DNA from: Antiquaquibacter soli
GTDB lineage: Bacteria > Actinomycetota > Actinomycetes > Actinomycetales > Microbacteriaceae
DNA: 64,000 bases
NCBI RefSeq assembly: GCF_030580675.1
Contig: NZ_JAUQUB010000001.1
Span: forward strand, 992,001 to 1,056,000
Reading direction: 5' to 3'
Part shown: positions 51,223-59,978 of the stretch, piece by piece
Layout: each line of letters opens with the position of its first letter
Numbering within the stretch: the stretch's first letter is position 1
The notes under the pieces: generated by a model
Told to the model about the DNA's origin: nothing
What the model saw: the letters and a program-made list of their open reading frames with translations, nothing else
Database searches by the model: none
Position numbers and translations under genes: made by a program

Positions 51223-51587
51223 TCGAGTGGTTCACCGTCGTCCAGCTCGTCGTCGCGATCGCCGCGGGGCTGCTCTGTCTCGCCCTCGGGCTCGCGGGGC
51301 GCTCGCCCAACGACCTCGTGGTGGCCGCAGCCGCGCTCGTCGAGCTTCTGCTGGTCGCCCAGATCGTCGTCGCGATCGCCGCGCCGGCCGCGGGCAACGT
51401 ACCGTCGGGGAGCGGTCTCGAGTTCTGGATCTATCTCGTGTCGGCCGCGCTGCTCCCGCCGGCGGCAGTGTTCTGGGGACTCATCGATCGAGGACGGTGG
51501 AGCACCGTCGTCATCGGGGTGGCGTGCCTCGCGATCGCCGTCATGCTGTACCGGATGAACGCGATCTGGTTCGTCCAGGGCGTCTAG
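51219..51587 (+). CDS. Small membrane protein between truB and ribF (four helices)
   Basis: A 122-aa protein with about four hydrophobic helices and no known motif. ATG 51219 overlaps the truB stop (ATGA), which fixes the start and argues for coupling to truB. Role unknown. Confidence 0.72.
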   Translation: MIEWFTVVQLVVAIAAGLLCLALGLAGRSPNDLVVAAAALVELLLVAQIVVAIAAPAAGNVPSGSGLEFWIYLVSAALLPPAAVFWGLIDRGRWSTVVIGVACLAIAVMLYRMNAIWFVQGV

Positions 51588-51619
51588 CGGGGCTCGACGG
51601 ATGCCCGCCCCCACGTCAG

Positions 51620-51625
51620 TAGAGT
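51620..51625 (+). promoter_or_regulatory. Leaderless -10 box of the 51634 gene
   Basis: TAGAGT, 8 nt before ATG 51634. It favours that ATG over the earlier in-frame ATGs at 51601 and 51628. Confidence 0.45.
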
Positions 51626-51633
51626 TGATGCCG

Positions 51634-52044
51634 ATGTCCCAGCAATCATCCCGGGCGGTCGGAGTAGGCCGCGTGCTCATCGCCGTGTACGCGGTGCTCG
51701 CCCTCGCTGCCACCGCGCGCTCCCTCTTCCAGATCGCGACGAAGTTCGACGAGGCGCCCGTCGCCTACTCGCTCTCGCTCCTCGCCGGCGTCGTCTACAT
51801 CGTCGCGACCGTCGCCCTCCTCGGTCGGGGCCGCGCCTGGTACTTCGTGGCCTGGGCCGCGATCGTGCTCGAGCTCGCCGGAGTGCTCGTGGTGGGGCTC
51901 CTGAGCCTCCTCGTTCCTGCGCTGTTCGCCCACCCCGCGGTGTGGTCGTACTTCGGCATCGGCTACCTCTTCATCCCGCTCGTTCTCCCCGTGCTCGGCA
52001 TCCTCTGGCTGCGCCGCACTCGGGCCGACGTCGAGGCGGCGTGA
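51634..52044 (+). CDS. Small membrane protein upstream of ribF
   Basis: A 136-aa protein with about four transmembrane helices (VLIAVYAVLALAATA, LLAGVVYIVATVALL, VAWAAIVLELAGVLVVGLL and LFIPLVLPVLGILWL) and a short Arg-rich tail. No function can be assigned. ATG 51634 is chosen by the -10 box; ATG 51601 would add 11 residues. The stop shares a base with the ribF start (TGATG). Confidence 0.7.
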   Translation: MSQQSSRAVGVGRVLIAVYAVLALAATARSLFQIATKFDEAPVAYSLSLLAGVVYIVATVALLGRGRAWYFVAWAAIVLELAGVLVVGLLSLLVPALFAHPAVWSYFGIGYLFIPLVLPVLGILWLRRTRADVEAA

Positions 52045-52994
52045 TGGAGTTCTGGACCGACGCCTCCCTCGTCCCCGCCGACTTCGGTCCGAGCGCCGTC
52101 ACCGTCGGCAAGTTCGACGGGGTGCACGCCGGTCATCGCGCGGTCATCGACCGGCTCGTGGCCGTCGCGGACGAGCGCGGGCTCGTCCCGACCGTCGTCA
52201 CGTTCGACCGCAACCCTCTCAGCGTCGTCCGCCCGGAGGCCTGCCCCGACCCGCTCGTGAGCAACGAGCAGAAGCGCGAGCTCCTCGAGGAGGCCGGGGT
52301 CGGAGCGACGCTCATGGTGACCTTCGACGAGGAGTTCCGCTCCATGGCGCCGGAGGACTTCGTCTCGGGCATCCTCGTCGGAGCGCTCCACGCGACCGCC
52401 GTCCTCGTGGGGGCGGACTTCCGGTTCGGCGCGCGCGGGGCGGGCGACGTCGCCCTCCTGCGCGCGATGGCTGCCGAGTCCGGCTTCGAGGTGATCGAGA
52501 TCGACGACGTCGCGTCCTCCGGCGACCGCCGGGTGTCCTCCACGTGGATCCGCGAGCTGCTCTCCGCGGGGGATGTCCGCACCGCCGCCGAACTGCTCGG
52601 CGAGCTCCCGGCCATCCGCGCCGAGGTCGTGCACGGCGCCCAGCGCGGCCGTACCCTCGGGTACCCGACCGCGAACCTGTCGCCGACCGTCGAGGGCTTC
52701 ATCCCCGCCGACGGCGTGTACGCGTCGTGGCTCGTCGTCGACGGCGTGCCCTACGGCGCCGCGGTGTCCATCGGCAACAACCCGACCTTCGAGGGAGTCC
52801 CGGAGAAGCAGGTCGAGGCGCACGCGTTCGACCAGGCGTTCGACCTGTACGGCCGCACCGTCGAGGTGCGGTTCGTCGAGTTCATCCGCGGAATGCGCAA
52901 GTTCGGCGGCGCGGACGAGCTCGCCGCGCAGATGCGGCGGGACGAGCTGCGGATCCGCGACATCCTGGGCCTGCCGCCCCGGGCCGGCGAGTGA
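52044..52994 (+). CDS. ribF: Bifunctional riboflavin kinase/FAD synthetase
   Basis: A 316-aa RibF. The N-terminal FMN adenylyltransferase domain has KFDGVHAGHRAVI (nucleotidyltransferase HxGH-like motif) and the STWIRELL segment. The C-terminal riboflavin kinase domain has GRTLGYPTANL and the EAHAFDQAFDLYGRTVEVRF stretch. It converts riboflavin to FMN and FAD. Typical length. It overlaps the previous stop by one base and the transporter start by 4 bp. Confidence 0.94.
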   Translation: MEFWTDASLVPADFGPSAVTVGKFDGVHAGHRAVIDRLVAVADERGLVPTVVTFDRNPLSVVRPEACPDPLVSNEQKRELLEEAGVGATLMVTFDEEFRSMAPEDFVSGILVGALHATAVLVGADFRFGARGAGDVALLRAMAAESGFEVIEIDDVASSGDRRVSSTWIRELLSAGDVRTAAELLGELPAIRAEVVHGAQRGRTLGYPTANLSPTVEGFIPADGVYASWLVVDGVPYGAAVSIGNNPTFEGVPEKQVEAHAFDQAFDLYGRTVEVRFVEFIRGMRKFGGADELAAQMRRDELRIRDILGLPPRAGE

Positions 52995-54235
52995 CCGCAG
53001 TTCTGGCGACCCGGCCGCTGTGGGCCGGGCGCTCGATGGTGCTGCTGGGCATCCTGCTGCTCGCGGCCAACCTCAGGACCGCGGTCGTCGCGTTCTCGCC
53101 CATCGTCTCCTTCGTCGACGACGACATCCCGCTCGACGTGGTCGGGCTCGGTGTTCTCGGGATGCTCCCGCCCATCGCGTTCGCCGCGTCCGGCATCGTC
53201 GCGCCCTGGGTGGCCCGCCGCATCGGTCTCGAGCTGTCGATCGCGGTCGCGTGCGCGGCGATGGTCGCGGGCCCGCTCGTGCGCGCCGTCGCGGGCGACT
53301 ACGCGGTTCTCCTCGCGGGCACCGTTCTGGCCCTCGCGGGAATGGGCTTCGGCAACATCCTGCTGCCGCCCGCCGTCAAGAAGTACTTCCCCGACCGCAT
53401 CGGGCTCGTCACGTCGTCATACGCGACGCTCATGGCCCTGAGCACCGCGATCCCGCCGCTCATCGCGGCCCCCGTCGCCGGTACCGCGGGCTGGCGTGCG
53501 TCCCTCGCGCTGTGGGGCGTGATCGCGGCGGGCGCTCTCGTGCCGTGGATCGTGGTGTGGCTCCAGTCCGTCGCCCACGCGCGACGCATCCGGGAGTCGG
53601 GCGACGTCCTTGCGGTTCGGGGTCGTTTCGAGGGGCGCATCTGGCGCTCCCGCGTCGCGTGGGCGATCACCCTCGCCTTCGCGATCCCCGGGTTCAACGT
53701 CTACGCGATGTTCGCCTGGCTGCCCGAGCTGCTTCGTGACACCGCGGGCGTCGACGAGGTTCAGGCGGGCGCGCTCCTCGGACTGTTCGGACTCATGGGC
53801 CTGCCGGCGTCTCTTCTCGTTCCCATCCTCGCGTCCCGGTTGCGCAACGTCTCCGTCATCATCTACGCGGGACTGCTGTTCTTCCTCGGCGGATACGCCG
53901 GGCTGCTGCTGGCTCCCGCGGCGGCCCCGTGGCTCTGGGTGGCGCTCGCGGGCAGCGGGCCGCTCATGTTCCAGCTGTGCCTGGCCCTCATCAACCTGCG
54001 CACTCGCTCGCCCGAGGCGTCCGTCGCCCTGAGCGGATTCGTTCAGAGCATCGGCTACAGCGCGGCGGCGTTCGGTCCCCTCGTCGTCGCGCTCCTGCAC
54101 GACGTGAGCGGCGGGGGCTGGACGGTGCCGCTGCTGCTGCTCGCCGGGTCCACGCTGCTGTCGATCGTGTCCGCGGTGACCCTCGCTCGCCCGCGGTTCG
54201 TCGAAGACGACCTCGAGGGCGCGAGCGACGGCTAG
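52991..54235 (+). CDS. MFS transporter of the CynX/NimT family
   Basis: A 414-aa major facilitator with about twelve hydrophobic segments. LLLAANLRTAVVAFSPIVSF at the start, GNILLPPAVKKYFP and MALSTAIPPLIAAPVA resemble the CynX/NimT cyanate and nitroimidazole transporter family. Substrate unknown. GTG 52991 overlaps the ribF stop (GTGA). Ends in a 4-bp convergent overlap with the ROK kinase gene. Confidence 0.85.
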   Translation: MTAVLATRPLWAGRSMVLLGILLLAANLRTAVVAFSPIVSFVDDDIPLDVVGLGVLGMLPPIAFAASGIVAPWVARRIGLELSIAVACAAMVAGPLVRAVAGDYAVLLAGTVLALAGMGFGNILLPPAVKKYFPDRIGLVTSSYATLMALSTAIPPLIAAPVAGTAGWRASLALWGVIAAGALVPWIVVWLQSVAHARRIRESGDVLAVRGRFEGRIWRSRVAWAITLAFAIPGFNVYAMFAWLPELLRDTAGVDEVQAGALLGLFGLMGLPASLLVPILASRLRNVSVIIYAGLLFFLGGYAGLLLAPAAAPWLWVALAGSGPLMFQLCLALINLRTRSPEASVALSGFVQSIGYSAAAFGPLVVALLHDVSGGGWTVPLLLLAGSTLLSIVSAVTLARPRFVEDDLEGASDG

Positions 54236-55161
54236 GAGCGGTACCCGGCGCGGTGGATGAGCGCCGCCGCGCCGACGAGCGGTCCCTCGCCCGAGAGGCC
54301 GGACGGGACGACGCGGACCTTCGCGACGAACGGGAAGGGCGCTCTCTTCGCGATCGCCTCCCGGACGATGTCGAAGAGGTCGGGGGTGACGTGCGAGAAC
54401 CCACCGCCGATCGCGACGACATCGAGGTCGACGAGCGCCGTGGCCGACGCGATGGCCTGGCCGATCGCAGTGCCCGAGCGGCGAACCGCGGCGATGGCGA
54501 TCGGGTCGCCGGCCGCGTACGACGCTGCGAGGTCCTCGCCCGACTCGCCGGACCAGCCCTGGCGCTGCGCCCAGCGGGTCGTGTGCGGTCCCGAGGCGAT
54601 CGCCTCGACGCAGCCGGTGCCGCCGCACAGGCAGGGGTCGTCGAACCCGCCGACCTCGACGTGGCCGATGTGGCCCGCGTTCCCCGTCGGACCGGCGACC
54701 GCGCGGCCGCCGAGGATGAGGCCGCCGCCGATCCCGGTCGAGACGACCATGCCCATGAGGTTGTCCTCGCCGGGCGCGGCGCCGATCCAGTGCTCGGCGA
54801 GCGTGATGCACTCGCCGTCCATCCGCAGTACGGCCGGCACACCGGGCACGAGTCGTTCGGCGAGCGCCTTTAGCGGGTAGTCCCGCCAGGCCGGGAGGTT
54901 GAGCGGCGAGACGAGCCCCTCTGCGACGGTGATCGGGCCGGCGGAGCCGATGCCGACGCCGATGACCTCGTCGCCCTCGGGCAGGGCGCCGAGCGCCTGC
55001 TGGATGACGGACACCGCGCTCGTCTCGAGCTGCTGCGAGCTCGAGCGCCCGCCGGTCGGTGCACGGAAGCGCGAGCCGGGCAGCAGTCGCCCCTCCGCGT
55101 CGACGAGGGCGGATTCGATCTTCGTGCCGCCGAGGTCGACGGCGAGGACCCACGCGGTCAC
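54232..55161 (-). CDS. ROK family sugar kinase
   Basis: A 309-aa ROK kinase. The N-terminal phosphate motif AVDLGGTKIESAL, STGIGGGLILGG and the ROK zinc site (GHIGHVEV His and CLCGGTGC Cys cluster) are present. No DNA-binding domain precedes it, so it is a kinase (glucose or N-acetylhexosamine type), not a NagC/XylR repressor. GTG 55161 overlaps the stop of the upstream membrane protein gene (GTGA). Confidence 0.87.
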   Translation of the reverse strand: MTAWVLAVDLGGTKIESALVDAEGRLLPGSRFRAPTGGRSSSQQLETSAVSVIQQALGALPEGDEVIGVGIGSAGPITVAEGLVSPLNLPAWRDYPLKALAERLVPGVPAVLRMDGECITLAEHWIGAAPGEDNLMGMVVSTGIGGGLILGGRAVAGPTGNAGHIGHVEVGGFDDPCLCGGTGCVEAIASGPHTTRWAQRQGWSGESGEDLAASYAAGDPIAIAAVRRSGTAIGQAIASATALVDLDVVAIGGGFSHVTPDLFDIVREAIAKRAPFPFVAKVRVVPSGLSGEGPLVGAAALIHRAGYRS

Positions 55162-55538
55162 GGGGCGATCATCCCGGCGATCCACGACCCGATCCAGGTC
55201 GCGACGATCATGATGACGATGGCGCCGACCGGCCAGTAGAACGTGTACCGACGGCGGATCAGGTTGACGATGACGAAGCCGACGGCGAGGAAGGTCGCGA
55301 GTACGGCGATCACGATCATGCCGATGGTCACGATGCCGAGCACCGTGCCGTTGCACGTGATGCCCTCGAAGGGCCCCGAGCCGCACTCGGCGGTGAGCCC
55401 CTGGTAGGCGGTCGCCGTCGTGATGACCACGAGAGCGAGGGATGCTGCGAAGAACAGCAGCAGGATGCTCGCAACGATGTCGATGACCACGAGCGCCACG
55501 GGGCGCGGGGTTCGGGGTGAAGAGGCCGCACTCGTCAT
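55158..55538 (-). CDS. Small membrane protein upstream of the ROK kinase
   Basis: A 126-aa protein with about four hydrophobic helices and two Cys (AECGSGPFEGITCNG) in an extracytoplasmic loop, which could form a disulfide. Function unknown. ATG 55538 is 6 nt after a TAAGCT box. It overlaps the ROK gene start by 4 bp. Confidence 0.72.
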   Translation of the reverse strand: MTSAASSPRTPRPVALVVIDIVASILLLFFAASLALVVITTATAYQGLTAECGSGPFEGITCNGTVLGIVTIGMIVIAVLATFLAVGFVIVNLIRRRYTFYWPVGAIVIMIVATWIGSWIAGMIAP

Positions 55539-55544
55539 CCCGCC

Positions 55545-55550
55545 AGCTTA
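55545..55550 (-). promoter_or_regulatory. Leaderless -10 box of the 55538 gene
   Basis: TAAGCT on the minus strand, 6 nt before ATG 55538. Confidence 0.45.
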
Positions 55551-55654
55551 GGGCGCGAGGACCTCGGCCACGTCCCCGCAGGAGGCGACACCGACACACC
55601 GGGATGCGCGGGTGTGCACCGAGGAACTCCGAAGTGCGCATGTGAGCAGAGACA

Positions 55655-55684
55655 TTGGTGTGACGACCTACGACTCGTTATGGT
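55655..55684 (+). promoter_or_regulatory. Candidate promoter of the nucleoside operon
   Basis: -35 TTGGTG (55655-55660), 18-bp spacer, -10 TATGGT (55679-55684). A short palindrome ACGACTCGT (55670-55678) lies against the -10 and could be part of a GntR operator, which is speculative. The gap 55539-55722 holds no gene I can support. Confidence 0.45.
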
Positions 55685-55722
55685 CGCAGCACTTGTTCGT
55701 TTCGCACTTCAGGTGGTCAACG

Positions 55723-56646
55723 GTGATCGCGGTAATCGGTGGGTTCGGCGTCGGCCTGACCATGCGGCTCGATCGTTCGCCGAGCGCGGGCGAGACCGTC
55801 AGCGGGGGCATCCTGAGCGCCGGCCCCGGCGGCAAGGGCTCCAACCAGGCCATCGGGATCAGCCGCCTCGGGCACACTGCGGCCCTGCTCACGGCGGTCG
55901 GACCGGACGCCGCCGCCGCCGACGCCCGCGCGCTGTGGGCGGCGGAATCGGTGGATGCCCGCGGGGTCGTCACCGCCGCATCCGCGACGATGACGGGGTT
56001 CATCCTCGTCGATTCGGGCGGGGAGAACCGGATCGCGATCGCGCCTGGCGCCCTTGACGAGCTCACGGCTGAGCACGTCGATTCGTTCCGGGACACCATC
56101 GCCGCCGCAGACCTGCTCGTCGTCTCGCTCGAGATCCCGCACGGGGTTGCGATCGCCGCCCTCGGGGTAGCGCGCGCCTCAGGCACCCGGTCCGTGCTCA
56201 ATCCCGCCCCCGCGGGAGATTTCGCGGCCCCGCCGCGGGTGGCCGACGTCCTCACCCCCAACTCGACCGAGGCGCGTGTACTGCTGGGCCTCTCCGCAGA
56301 CGACGACTCCGACGACGAGGAGCTCGCCCGGAGTCTTGCCGCTCGGTTCGAGTGCGACGTCGTCCTCACCCTCGGCTCGCGCGGTGCACTCGTCGTCGAG
56401 ACGGGCCGCCTCCAGCGCGTCCCCGCCGTCCTGCCTCGAGCGATCGTCGACACGACGGGCGCGGGCGACGCGTTCACCGCCGCGCTCGCCGTCGCGCTCG
56501 TCGAGGGAGCCGACCTCGCCGATGCGGCGCGCTGGGCGGCCGAGGCCGGGGCGCACGCGGTGTCCGTGGCGGAGGTCGTCCCGGCCCTTCCCCGTCGGTC
56601 CGACCTCGGACCGATTCCCCGCACGACCGAGAGAGAGACCGAGTGA
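55723..56646 (+). CDS. PfkB family carbohydrate kinase (ribokinase-like)
   Basis: A 307-aa PfkB kinase: GPGGKGSNQAIGISRLG near the N-terminus and the catalytic DTTGAGDAFTAAL (about residue 250). It most likely phosphorylates ribose, deoxyribose or a nucleoside. GTG 55723 with AGGTGG upstream is chosen; an in-frame GTG at 55612 gives 37 extra residues across the promoter. First gene of the island with deoC, a nucleoside hydrolase and an ECF transporter. Confidence 0.87.
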   Translation: MIAVIGGFGVGLTMRLDRSPSAGETVSGGILSAGPGGKGSNQAIGISRLGHTAALLTAVGPDAAAADARALWAAESVDARGVVTAASATMTGFILVDSGGENRIAIAPGALDELTAEHVDSFRDTIAAADLLVVSLEIPHGVAIAALGVARASGTRSVLNPAPAGDFAAPPRVADVLTPNSTEARVLLGLSADDDSDDEELARSLAARFECDVVLTLGSRGALVVETGRLQRVPAVLPRAIVDTTGAGDAFTAALAVALVEGADLADAARWAAEAGAHAVSVAEVVPALPRRSDLGPIPRTTERETE

Positions 56647-57329
56647 GCGCACCCGTTGCGACGTCCATCGCGCGCTACATCCAGCACACCCTGATCGAGG
56701 CGGACGCGACGCGCGATCGGATGATCCGGCACGCGCGCGAGTGCGTGGAGTGGGGGTTCAGCGCCGCCATGGTGCCCGGCTCCTGGGTGCCTCTCGTGTC
56801 GAGCGAGCTTCGGGGCACCGGCGTGCTCGTGGCCTCCGCGCTCGACTTCCCGATCGTCGGGACGATGACGTCAGCCGGCAAGGCCGCCGAGGCCGCGGAG
56901 CTCGTCCGGCTCGGGGCCGAGCAGATCGATATCGGCGTGCAGATCGGGTGGCTCAAGAGCGGGATGCACGCCGAGTTCCGCGAGGACATCGCGGGGGTGG
57001 TGAGGGCCGCCGGTGTGCCGATCAAGGTGATGCTCGAGCTCCCGCTGCTGACCCCTGAGGAGCGCGAGGCGGCGGTGGACCTCTCCCTCGAGGCGGGCGC
57101 TGCCTATCTCAAGAACGCGAGCAGCGGCGCGATCGAGACCGCGTCGCCGGAGAGCGTGTCGTGGCTCGTGGAGCGCGCTGCCGGCCGCGCGCTCGTCAAG
57201 GCCTCCGGCTCGATCAAGTCCCTCGCTCAGGTGCTCTCGCTCATCGAGGCCGGCGCCTCCCTCGTCGGCTCGAGCGCGGGCATCGCGATCGTCACCGACG
57301 CCGCCGACTCGAACACCACCAGCTACTGA
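56643..57329 (+). CDS. deoC: Deoxyribose-phosphate aldolase (DeoC/LacD family)
   Basis: A 228-aa class I aldolase. The Schiff-base Lys 157 is in AGAAYLKNASSGA, the proton-relay Lys 186 in ALVKASGSIK, and IGWLKSG matches a family block. It cleaves 2-deoxyribose 5-phosphate to glyceraldehyde 3-phosphate and acetaldehyde. GTG 56643 overlaps the kinase stop (GTGA). Its place after the kinase supports use of (deoxy)nucleoside sugars. Confidence 0.85.
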   Translation: MSAPVATSIARYIQHTLIEADATRDRMIRHARECVEWGFSAAMVPGSWVPLVSSELRGTGVLVASALDFPIVGTMTSAGKAAEAAELVRLGAEQIDIGVQIGWLKSGMHAEFREDIAGVVRAAGVPIKVMLELPLLTPEEREAAVDLSLEAGAAYLKNASSGAIETASPESVSWLVERAAGRALVKASGSIKSLAQVLSLIEAGASLVGSSAGIAIVTDAADSNTTSY

Positions 57330-57350
57330 CCCCGGAAGGACCGCTCCCGA

Positions 57351-58304
57351 ATGACCACCCGCCTCATCATCGACTGCGATACCGGATCCGATGATGCCGT
57401 CGCGATCATGGCCGCCGCTCTGCACCCCGATCTCGAGCTCGTGGCGGTGACGACGGTCAACGGCAACGTGCCGCTCGTCAACACCACCGAGAACTCGCTG
57501 CGCGTCCTCGACCATGTCGGAGCCGATGTGCCGGTGTACGCGGGCGCTCCCCGGCCCATCGTCCGCCCCGACTTCCCGATTCCGCGCCACATCCTCAACG
57601 GCAACAATCCGGAGTTCCAGAAGCTCGACCTCGACTTCCCGCCGTCGCGCACTCCCGTCCGGGAGGGCAACGCTGTCCAGTTCCTCATCGACACCTACCT
57701 CGACGATGCCAATTCCGACGTCGTGCTCGTCGCGGTCGGCCCGCTCACGAACGTCGCTCTCGCGCTCGCGGCAGAGCCGCGCCTCGCCGAGCGCATCCCG
57801 CGACTGGTCATCATGGGCGGATCGATCGGCTGGGGCAACGTGACGGCGGCCGCGGAGTTCAACTTCTGGGTGGACCCCGAGGCGGCGGAGGCGGTACTGA
57901 GCGCGGGCATCCGTGATGTCCTGATCCTCCCGCTGGATGCGACGCACGCCGCTCCGCTGAGCCTGGCCGATTGCGACGCGCTCGACGCCATCGGCTCGCC
58001 CGGGGCCACCGGAACGAGCATGCTCGTGCGCCACCGCATCGGCTTCTACCCCGACGCCCCGGACGCCGAGAAGCTGACCGCGCCCGTGCACGACGCCTTG
58101 TGCGTGGCCGTGCTCGTGCACCCCGACGTGGTCTCCGACGTGGGCGACTACGCCGTCCACGTGGAGACAACGGGGGAGCGCACGCTCGGCGCGATGCTCG
58201 CCGACGACCGCGGCTGGTCGACCGATCGGCGCAACGCACGAGTAGCGAAGTGCGCGGATGCGCACATCTTCATGCGATTCCTCACAGATGCGTTCACGCC
58301 TTGA
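57351..58304 (+). CDS. Nucleoside hydrolase (inosine-uridine preferring type)
   Basis: A 317-aa IUNH-family hydrolase with the N-terminal Ca2+ motif DCDTGSDDA (residues 8-16), VGPLTNVALAL, IMGGS and the C-terminal VHDALCVAVL with the closing Asp. It splits nucleosides into base and ribose. ATG 57351 is 22 bp after deoC. Next is the GntR gene. Confidence 0.9.
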   Translation: MTTRLIIDCDTGSDDAVAIMAAALHPDLELVAVTTVNGNVPLVNTTENSLRVLDHVGADVPVYAGAPRPIVRPDFPIPRHILNGNNPEFQKLDLDFPPSRTPVREGNAVQFLIDTYLDDANSDVVLVAVGPLTNVALALAAEPRLAERIPRLVIMGGSIGWGNVTAAAEFNFWVDPEAAEAVLSAGIRDVLILPLDATHAAPLSLADCDALDAIGSPGATGTSMLVRHRIGFYPDAPDAEKLTAPVHDALCVAVLVHPDVVSDVGDYAVHVETTGERTLGAMLADDRGWSTDRRNARVAKCADAHIFMRFLTDAFTP

Positions 58305-58366
58305 CCGGATGATCGCGCCCCCGCCAACCTGTCCCTGATCCGTACTCCTCCACGAATGAAGGCTCA

Positions 58367-59176
58367 ATGCTGAGAGTTCAGTCGGTCGCTCAAGAGCTCG
58401 AGCGGCGCGTCGTCGACGGCGTCTACGCCGAGGGCAGCCGCCTGCCGGCGGAGCCCGAGCTCGCGACCGAGTTCGCTGTGAGCCGCACGACGATTCGGGG
58501 AGCGGTCGCGGACCTGCAGGCGCGGGGACTCGTCAGCAGGGAGCAGGGTCGCGGCACGTTCGTCCGGGGCACCGGCCGGGTGAGCGTGAGCATGACGCTC
58601 GAGACCAACCTGTCGATCTCGACCGTCATCCGGGAGTCCGGGCGCGAGCCCGGCACGACCGGGCTGAGCGTTCACCGGGAGCTTGCTCCCGCGGCCGTGC
58701 TCGCGGCCCTGCGCCTGCCCGCAGGGTCGCACTGCATCGTCGTGCGCCGCACGCGCACCGCCGACGGCGTCGCCGTGACCGACAGCATCGACCACCTCCT
58801 CGAGGTCCCCAGCCTCCCGACCGACCCGGGCTCCTACGAGCAGTCGGTGTACGAGCTCCTCGAAGAGGTTCACCGCCGTCCAGTCTCGAGCGGCACGGCC
58901 ATGATCCAGGCCGCCACGGCCGAGCTGCCCACCGCCGAGCGCCTCGGCGTTCCGGTGGGCCACCCCATCCTCGTGCTCTCCCAAGTGCACGACCTCGACG
59001 GCGGCATCCCCGTCATGTACTCGATCGTGTCGATCCGCAGCGACGTCATGAACCTGTACGTGCACCGGGGCAGCTCCGCCGCCGATCCGCTCCACGAGAG
59101 CACCGCCCGACAGCCGTCCGATCAGGACGCGCCCCAGTCCTCACCCGTCCCGGCAGTGTCGCCGGGCATCCAGTAA
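58367..59176 (+). CDS. GntR/HutC family transcriptional regulator
   Basis: A 269-aa regulator: N-terminal winged helix (LPAEPELATEFAVSRTTIRGAV and SREQGRGTFV) followed by a UTRA ligand domain to about residue 235 and a Ser/Pro-rich tail. It probably senses a nucleoside or sugar and controls this island. ATG 58367. Its operator could not be defined from repeated motifs. Confidence 0.9.
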   Translation: MLRVQSVAQELERRVVDGVYAEGSRLPAEPELATEFAVSRTTIRGAVADLQARGLVSREQGRGTFVRGTGRVSVSMTLETNLSISTVIRESGREPGTTGLSVHRELAPAAVLAALRLPAGSHCIVVRRTRTADGVAVTDSIDHLLEVPSLPTDPGSYEQSVYELLEEVHRRPVSSGTAMIQAATAELPTAERLGVPVGHPILVLSQVHDLDGGIPVMYSIVSIRSDVMNLYVHRGSSAADPLHESTARQPSDQDAPQSSPVPAVSPGIQ

Positions 59177-59198
59177 CACCATCCGAAAGGCACTACGC

Positions 59199-59918
59199 AT
59201 GACTACAGCTCCCGTCGCGTCCGCTCCGAAGAAGGGCAGCCGACTCAACCGCAACAACATTCCGACGACGCTCATCGTCACGCTCATCCCCGTGTGCGTG
59301 GCCCTGAACATCGTCGGCGGCTACATCGCCTCCGCCCTGCGACTGCCCGTCTACCTCGACATGATCGGAACCGCCATCTCGGCGATCGTGCTCGGCCCGT
59401 GGTGGGGCGCGCTCGTCGGCGTTCTCACGAACGGCGGCTCAGCGCTCATCAGCGGCCCGGTCAGCCTGCCCTTCGCGCTCGTCAACATCGTGGGCGCGCT
59501 GATCTGGGGCTACGGCGTGCGTTCGTGGAAGCTCGGCCGCACGATCCCGCGGTTCTTCCTGCTCAACGTCATCGTCGCGGTCGCGTGCACCATCGTCGCG
59601 GCGCCGATCATTGTGCTCGTGTTCGGCGGTGCGACCGGCAACGGCGCTGACGCGCTGACGGGCACGTTCCTCGCCGTCGGGCAGAACCTCGTGGGGTCGG
59701 TGTTCTCGTCGAACATCCTGACCTCGCTCGCCGACAAGATCATCGGCGGCTTCGTCGCCCTCGCCATCATCGAGGCGCTACCGAAGTCGCTGACCGCCGA
59801 TATCGACATCGTCAAGGCGACGCCCCTCAAGGGCATCCTGCTCGCCGTCGCCGGTGTGGTGGTCGGCGTGCTGATCATCGTCGTGTTCCTCGCCATCAAC
59901 GCGGGCGCCTCCGCCTGA
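59199..59918 (+). CDS. ECF transporter S component (substrate-specific membrane subunit)
   Basis: A 239-aa membrane protein with about six helices and the S-component style PVYLDMIGTAISAIVLGPWWGALVGVLTNGGSALI. It follows the GntR gene and precedes ATPases and the T subunit. It should bind the imported compound. Context (kinase, deoC, nucleoside hydrolase, phosphorylases) suggests a nucleoside. That is inference. Confidence 0.82.
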   Translation: MTTAPVASAPKKGSRLNRNNIPTTLIVTLIPVCVALNIVGGYIASALRLPVYLDMIGTAISAIVLGPWWGALVGVLTNGGSALISGPVSLPFALVNIVGALIWGYGVRSWKLGRTIPRFFLLNVIVAVACTIVAAPIIVLVFGGATGNGADALTGTFLAVGQNLVGSVFSSNILTSLADKIIGGFVALAIIEALPKSLTADIDIVKATPLKGILLAVAGVVVGVLIIVVFLAINAGASA

Positions 59919-59930
59919 TCGACACCAGTT

Positions 59931-59961
59931 CCCGGGGCGCTGCGCCAGGCGGCGCCCCGGG
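59931..59961 (+). promoter_or_regulatory. Strong hairpin between the S component and ATPase genes
   Basis: Perfect 10-bp inverted repeat CCCGGGGCGC (59931-59940) and GCGCCCCGGG (59952-59961) with an 11-nt loop, but no T-run. It may limit read-through or stabilise the S-component mRNA. Confidence 0.6.
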
Positions 59962-59978
59962 TCCCCGAAAGAGACCTC

